Assembly: GCA_963786445.1 (NCBI GenBank)
Contig: CAWAZU010000032.1
Location: 62,001 to 126,000 of the forward strand
Length of the DNA stretch: 64,000 nucleotides
From: JAFKFJ01 sp963786445
Lineage (GTDB): Bacteria; Pseudomonadota; Alphaproteobacteria; Acetobacterales; Acetobacteraceae
Direction of reading: 5' to 3'
Positions 59,558 through 64,000 of the stretch are shown piece by piece; within the stretch, counting starts at the first letter, position 1, and each line of letters starts with the position of its first letter. Position numbers and translations under genes: made by a program. The notes below the pieces were generated by a model. That model worked only from the letters and a program-made list of their open reading frames with translations, did not search any database and was not told the origin of the DNA.

Positions 59558-60658
59558 TCAGACCGCGCCGTTGAACGGACGGTACTCGATGTCGTAGCCG
59601 AAATAGCGCGGGCCGACCAGCGCAAGCCCCTCCGGCGTGCGCCAGGCCGGCGCGCAGGGGATGGCGATGGCGACGACGCGCAGGCCGAACCGCAGGGTCT
59701 CGGTGGTGATCGGCGCACCGGTGTCGCCGTCGAGCAGCGTGATGAGGTCGGGCGTGGTGACGATCGGCACGCCGTCGCGCTCGGCGACCAGATACTCGTT
59801 CTGGAACGCGATGCGGAATGCGTGGCCGCGATCGTCGTCGATCCCGGCGAAGTCGGCCCGGCCGCGGGCGAAGCCGCCGACGGTGCGGCGTTCGATGTCG
59901 GCCACCCGGCCGTGGAAGATGGTGGCGGCGTCGAGCCGCCGCTTGATCGCGGCGACCGGATCGGCATGGCTGGCGCGGCTCTCACGCAGGATGCGGCCGA
60001 GATCGGCGGCGACGGAAAGCGTGCCGCGTACCACGGCCCGTTTCGCCGCCGCGCCGCTCATCGGATAGAGCGCGACCAGCGCCGAGCCGCCCATGTCCAC
60101 CGTCGCGGTGCGCGCCAGCCGCTCGGTCCAGCGGTTGTCGATGGTTTCCAGAAGCACGAGGTTGCCCTTGTCGTCGGTCAGCACCATCGGTGTCGCCGCG
60201 ATGCCGTGCATGGTGAACGTGACCATCTGGATTTCCGGATAGGCGCGCCCCATGCCGTCGCCGTCCACCAGCGGCAGGCCGGTCCTGGCCGCGACGATGA
60301 AGGGGATCGTCGAATTCAGGCCGCCCGCCTCGGCGCACAGCACGGCGCCGATCTTCCGACCGAGATACGCCTCCAGCTTGCGGAACGCGGTGACGATCTC
60401 GTCGCCCTGCGGCAGTTTCTCGACCATGACGGTGGGTGCGCCCATCATCGCGCAGGGTACGGCGAGTTCGTCGTCATCCACCTGTGTCACGTCGATCATC
60501 CTGACCGGCCCGTGGGCGCGGATCGCCCGCTGCGCCATCAGCTTGCCGATATAGGGGTCGCCGCCGCCGCCGGTGCCGAGCACCGCGCCGCCGACCGCGA
60601 TGTCCTCGAGAGCGGCGGCATCGATCATGCGCTCGGGCGGCGTCGCGGCGACCGTCAT
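59558..60658 (-). CDS. DUF917 / S-methyl-thiohydantoin desulfurase-like protein, copy 2
   Basis: A 366-residue DUF917 protein. N-terminal IAVGGAVLGTGGGGDPYIGK, MMGAPTVMVEKLPQGDE, ARTGLPLVDGDGMGRAYPEI, and C-terminal IVTTPDLITLLDGDTGAPIT with TETLRFGLRVVAIA. Last gene of the minus-strand operon, 21 bases after the HyuA copy 2 stop. It is closely related to copy 3 (62298-63389), for example in the GTGGGGDPYIG block. Confidence 0.88.
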   Translation of the reverse strand: MTVAATPPERMIDAAALEDIAVGGAVLGTGGGGDPYIGKLMAQRAIRAHGPVRMIDVTQVDDDELAVPCAMMGAPTVMVEKLPQGDEIVTAFRKLEAYLGRKIGAVLCAEAGGLNSTIPFIVAARTGLPLVDGDGMGRAYPEIQMVTFTMHGIAATPMVLTDDKGNLVLLETIDNRWTERLARTATVDMGGSALVALYPMSGAAAKRAVVRGTLSVAADLGRILRESRASHADPVAAIKRRLDAATIFHGRVADIERRTVGGFARGRADFAGIDDDRGHAFRIAFQNEYLVAERDGVPIVTTPDLITLLDGDTGAPITTETLRFGLRVVAIAIPCAPAWRTPEGLALVGPRYFGYDIEYRPFNGAV

Positions 60659-60679
60659 GCTGTTCCTCCCCGGCGGCCT

Positions 60680-62227
60680 CTAGACATCGAGTTCGCCCAC
60701 CGCCTTGACGCGGATGCGCGTGGCGTTGCCCGGCAGATAGGTGAGCGGCACGTCCTCCACATCGACGATCGCGACCGAGTCGGCGCGCGCGCCGGCGGCA
60801 ATGGCGGACTCGGTGGCACGACGCTTGGCGTCGTCGAGCGCGTCGGCGCGGCCGGTCTCGCCGAGCGTGTAGATCCGGTCTGTCTCGCCGCTGACCTGCG
60901 CGATCGCCGCGCCGACCGCGTTGGCCACCGCGAAGTGCGGCGGCTTCACCACGTCCAGGGCGCCGATGCGCTGCTCGACCAGGATGCTGCCGCCGCCCAC
61001 CACGATGACCGGCAGTTTTTCCGGCGTCAGGCGCGAGCGTTCGACGGCGTTCTCCAGCATGTCTTGAACTTTCGCCTGCGCGGCGGCGAGCAGCGCGCGC
61101 GAAAGCTGCCGCACCCGCGCCGGATCGCCGAGCGCGATCTTGCCGGCGGCAACGGCGATGTCGGTCGCGGTCAGCGTCTTGCCGCCGAAGACGAGCAACT
61201 CCTCGGTGAGCCGGTAGCCGACCGAGCGCGGCCCCACCGTCACGCCGCCGGTCGCGGCCTCGGCGACCAGCGAGCCGCCGCCGAGGCCGATCGAGAACAC
61301 GTCGGGCATGCGGAAATTGGTGCGCACGCCGCCGATCTCCACCGAAGTCGTGGCGGCGCGCGGAAAGCCGCGATGCAGCGCGCCGACATCGGTGGTGGTG
61401 CCGCCGATATCGACCACGATGCCGTCCGCCATGCCGGAGAGGAAGGCCGCGCCGCGCATCGAATTGGTCGGGCCGCTGGCGAAGGTGAGCACCGGGAACC
61501 GCTCGGCGTACTCGGCATCCATCAGCGTGCCGTCGTTCTGGGTGAGGTAGAAGCGCCGGCGAATGCCGGAGCTGTCGAGCGCCGCGCGGAACGCGCCCAT
61601 GACAATGCGCGACAGGTCGCGCAGGCAGGCGTTCATGATCGCGGCGTTCTCGCGTTCCAGCAACCCGATGCGGCCGATGTCGCTGGACAGCGTGATGTGC
61701 GCACCCGGCACGCTTTCGGCGAGGATGTCGCCCGCCCGCTTCTCCATCTCCGCGTTGACCGGGCTGAACACGGCGGAGACGGCGATGGTGCGGATGCCCT
61801 TGGCGCGGATGTCGGCGCCGATCCGGCGCAGTTCCTCGGCGTCGAGCGGGGTGATGATGCGGCCGTCGAATTCGTGCCCGCCATGCGCGAGATAGGCGTG
61901 ATCGCCGATGGCGGCGCGCAGATCGTCGGGCCAATCGACCATCGGCGGCAGCGCGGCCGTCGCGGGCAGGCCGAGGCGCACCGACGCGGTCGGCGCGAGG
62001 TCGCGGCGCTGTACCACGGCGTTGGTGAAATGCGTGGTGCCGAGCATCACCACATCCACCGAAGACGCGCCGACGCCGGATTGCGCCAGCACATCGGCCA
62101 GCGACGCGGCGACGCCGGTCATCACGTCCGGGGTCGTGACGGCCTTGACGCCGGCCACCACGCGATCGCCGTCCATCAGCACGGCATCCGTGTTGGTGCC
62201 GCCCACGTCGATGCCGATCCTGATCAC
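60680..62227 (-). CDS. Hydantoinase/oxoprolinase A-type protein (HyuA), copy 2
   Basis: A 515-residue HyuA-family protein. IRIGIDVGGTNTDAVLMDGD at the N-terminus, VVMLGTTHFTNAVVQRRDLA, IGLLERENAAIMNACLRDLS, RRFYLTQNDGTLMDAE, VVDIGGTTTDVGALHRGFPR, and a C-terminal VNVE-type end with DVPLTYLPGNATRIRVK. Same short architecture as copy 1. It sits between two DUF917 genes in the same direction, 21 bases before copy 2 of DUF917. Confidence 0.88.
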   Translation of the reverse strand: MIRIGIDVGGTNTDAVLMDGDRVVAGVKAVTTPDVMTGVAASLADVLAQSGVGASSVDVVMLGTTHFTNAVVQRRDLAPTASVRLGLPATAALPPMVDWPDDLRAAIGDHAYLAHGGHEFDGRIITPLDAEELRRIGADIRAKGIRTIAVSAVFSPVNAEMEKRAGDILAESVPGAHITLSSDIGRIGLLERENAAIMNACLRDLSRIVMGAFRAALDSSGIRRRFYLTQNDGTLMDAEYAERFPVLTFASGPTNSMRGAAFLSGMADGIVVDIGGTTTDVGALHRGFPRAATTSVEIGGVRTNFRMPDVFSIGLGGGSLVAEAATGGVTVGPRSVGYRLTEELLVFGGKTLTATDIAVAAGKIALGDPARVRQLSRALLAAAQAKVQDMLENAVERSRLTPEKLPVIVVGGGSILVEQRIGALDVVKPPHFAVANAVGAAIAQVSGETDRIYTLGETGRADALDDAKRRATESAIAAGARADSVAIVDVEDVPLTYLPGNATRIRVKAVGELDV

Positions 62228-62297
62228 GCGTCCCGCCGTCCCGCCCGCCCGCGTCCGGCCGCATGATGCGGAGAGTTCCAGCGCATGTCGAGGGCGT

Positions 62298-63389
62298 TCA
62301 TGCGAGCTGCTCGATCGGGGTGTAGGGATGATCCAGGCGGAAGCCCTTGGGGCCGAACACCGCCAGCGCCTCGGGCGTGCGCATGATCGGCGGCACGGCG
62401 ACCGCGACCACGACGACGCGCTGTCCGTAGCGCAGATACTCGGTGGTGATCGGCTCGGCGGTCTCCGCCTCCATGACGCAGATGAGGTCGGGCACGATTG
62501 CCTTCACGCGGCCATCGACGGTGGCGAGGAGGTTCTCGTTCTGGATCTGGATTTCCATCACGCCGGACCATTCGTCCGTGCCCTCGATGCGCGCGAGGCC
62601 GAGCGCCCAGCCCATCCTGGTCTCGCGCCGCACATCGACCACCTTGCCGCGCCAGATCACCCGCCCGTAGGAATAATGCGTCTGCGGCAGGAGCAGCAGC
62701 AGCTCCTCGATCGGGTTGCGGTGGTTGCGCTTCGCCTCGCGCAGGCAGCGGCCGATGCGGATGCCGAGCGAGAGCGTGTTCCTGACCGAGGTGCGCTTCA
62801 CGTCGGCGCCGCTCATGCTGTATTCGGCGATGTAGGCGGCGCCGCCCATGCGGATGGTGACGCCGCGCGACAGCCACTCCATGAACTTGTCGTCGCGCGC
62901 CTCGATCAGCGTGCTGTCGCCGTATTCGTTGGTGACGACCATCGGCGAGCCGCGCACGCCGAGCACGCTGAAGGTCTCCATCTGCAACTCGGGAAACGCG
63001 CGGCCCATGCCGTCGGCATCGACGACGGGGATGCCCGTGAGCGCGCCGACCACCAGCGGGATCGTCGAATTGATCCCGCCGCACTCGATCGGCATGGTGG
63101 CGAAGGCCGAGCGTCCAAGATGCTTCTCCAGGCGGCGCAGCGAGCCGACCGCCTCCTCGCCGCCCGGAATCTTTTCGATGAGCACGGTGGGCGCGCCCAT
63201 CATGGCGGTCGGGATCACCAGGGCGTCGTCGGGCACCTCGTCGGGATCGAGGATCGTCACCGTCCCGCCCTGCTCCATCGCCGCCTCCACCATCAGGCGG
63301 CCGATATACGGATCGCCGCCGCCGCCGGTGCCAAGGAACGCCGCCCCGACCGCGAGATCGAGCAGGTCCTGCCGCGTCATCTGCCACAT
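62298..63389 (-). CDS. DUF917 / S-methyl-thiohydantoin desulfurase-like protein, copy 3
   Basis: A 363-residue DUF917 protein: MWQMTRQDLLDLAVGAAFLG, then GTGGGGDPYIGRLMVEAAME, TAMMGAPTVLIEKIPGGEEA, GALTGIPVVDADGMGRAFPE, MRMGGAAYI-like central strand (RMGGAAYIAEYSMSGADVKR) and YLRYGQRVVVVAVAVPPI. It lies 25 bases after the HyuA copy 3 stop and 70 bases before HyuA copy 2, so the operon order is HyuA, DUF917, HyuA, DUF917. Confidence 0.88.
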   Translation of the reverse strand: MWQMTRQDLLDLAVGAAFLGTGGGGDPYIGRLMVEAAMEQGGTVTILDPDEVPDDALVIPTAMMGAPTVLIEKIPGGEEAVGSLRRLEKHLGRSAFATMPIECGGINSTIPLVVGALTGIPVVDADGMGRAFPELQMETFSVLGVRGSPMVVTNEYGDSTLIEARDDKFMEWLSRGVTIRMGGAAYIAEYSMSGADVKRTSVRNTLSLGIRIGRCLREAKRNHRNPIEELLLLLPQTHYSYGRVIWRGKVVDVRRETRMGWALGLARIEGTDEWSGVMEIQIQNENLLATVDGRVKAIVPDLICVMEAETAEPITTEYLRYGQRVVVVAVAVPPIMRTPEALAVFGPKGFRLDHPYTPIEQLA

Positions 63390-63414
63390 CGTGCCGCCCT
63401 CCCGCCCCGCGCGC

Positions 63415-64000
63415 TCATCGCATCACCAGATCGCCCACCGCCTTGACGCGCACACGCGTGGCGTTGCCCGGCAGATAGGCGAGCGGCACGTCTTCCACCT
63501 CGACGATGCTGACCGTCGCGGCATCGGCGCCCGCCGCCACGGCCCGCTCGGCGGCCTCGCGCTTGGCCACGTCGAGGATGGCGTCGCGGCTCGATCCTTC
63601 CACCGCGAACACGCGGTCCACCTCGCCGCCGACCTGCGCGACCGCGGCGCCGATCGCGTTGGCGACCGAGGCGTGCGGCGGGCGCATGACCGTCGAGGCC
63701 GAGGGCAGGTGGCGCGATACCAGGATTGCCCCGCCGCCGACCAGGATGACCGGCAAAGGCTCGGCGCTGGTCTTCATCCGATCGACCGCCGTATCGACCA
63801 TGCGGTGCATCGTCGCGACCGCCGTCTCGACCAGGTGCGGCGACAGGTGCGCCACCCGCGCCCGCTCGCCGATCTCCGCCAGCCCGGCGGCGACCACGAT
63901 GTCGGTCGTGGTGAGCACGTCGCCGCCGAACACCAGCGCCTTCGAGGTCAGTTCGTAGCCGACCGAGTCGGGGCCGATGCGCGCGCCGTCGTCGCGCACC
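63415..64000 (-). CDS. Hydantoinase/oxoprolinase A-type protein (HyuA), copy 3, N-terminal part outside window
   Basis: The C-terminal 195 residues of a third HyuA protein, open to the right window edge. Visible blocks: GPDSVGYELTSKALVFGGDV, LTTTDIVVAAGLAEIGERAR, LPVILVGGGAILVSRHLPSA, ASVANAIGAAVAQVGGEVDR and the end DVPLAYLPGNATRVRVKAVG, which matches copy 2 nearly residue for residue. The phosphate-binding N-terminal motif must lie beyond position 64000. Confidence 0.85.
   Translation of the reverse strand, partial: VRDDGARIGPDSVGYELTSKALVFGGDVLTTTDIVVAAGLAEIGERARVAHLSPHLVETAVATMHRMVDTAVDRMKTSAEPLPVILVGGGAILVSRHLPSASTVMRPPHASVANAIGAAVAQVGGEVDRVFAVEGSSRDAILDVAKREAAERAVAAGADAATVSIVEVEDVPLAYLPGNATRVRVKAVGDLVMR

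Overview
The window is GC-rich DNA (roughly 70% G+C, densely coding on both strands) from an alphaproteobacterium. GapR (DUF2312), a TrcR-type DUF1013 protein, DUF1192, paired YdcH/DUF465 proteins next to purE-purK, DUF1244 and a probable ROSE thermometer before hsp20 are all alphaproteobacterial markers. The protein at 57.7 kb resembles a family I associate with Acetobacteraceae, so a Rhodospirillales/Acetobacteraceae chromosome is the best guess. I saw no tRNA, rRNA, insertion sequence or CRISPR array.

Layout. 0-9 kb: a secreted phosphoesterase (cut by the left edge) and glyoxylate carboligase run leftward; divergent from them are a complete branched-chain-amino-acid-type ABC importer (binding protein, livH, livM, livG, livF) and an M20 peptidase. 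9-27 kb: mostly housekeeping genes, namely an EF-G-like GTPase, gapR, a TIR-like protein with a small basic partner, DUF1244, glycerate 2-kinase and pyruvate kinase, pyridoxal kinase, an SDR, an Old Yellow Enzyme, rpmE, hsp20, trcR, purE-purK, DedA, a persulfide-dioxygenase/rhodanese fusion and an FAD oxidoreductase. 27-35 kb: a large winged-helix/degenerate-cyclase/ATPase/TPR regulator followed by a cytochrome P450 and a membrane-anchored DyP-type peroxidase with an unusual ~500-residue N-terminal part. 35-49 kb: a LysR regulator and a long catabolic operon with a trimethylamine/dimethylglycine-dehydrogenase-like flavoprotein, two paralogous dipeptide-type binding proteins, an aldehyde dehydrogenase, a DadA-like oxidoreductase, an SDR and a full dipeptide-type ABC importer. 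49-55 kb: a second dipeptide-type importer on the minus strand. 55-64 kb: three DUF917 plus HyuA (hydantoinase A) gene pairs around a PuuE-like polysaccharide deacetylase.

How the parts fit. Gcl, glycerate kinase and pyruvate kinase are steps of the route from glyoxylate to pyruvate. The 36-49 kb operon looks like uptake and stepwise oxidation of an N-methylated or otherwise substituted amino acid or peptide. The 49-64 kb block looks like uptake and opening of cyclic amides (hydantoin, thiohydantoin, oxoproline or allantoin-like). The actual substrates are not readable from sequence. The P450-DyP pair behind a dedicated regulator, and the threefold DUF917/HyuA cluster, are the best candidates for undescribed systems.

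Quality warning. Seven genes (gcl, glycerate kinase, pyk, a DUF465 gene, purE, the P450 and one ABC permease) carry ten frameshifts in total. Nine of them have the register change of a single extra base, and purE, usually needed for purine synthesis, has two. This looks more like base-calling error than gene decay.
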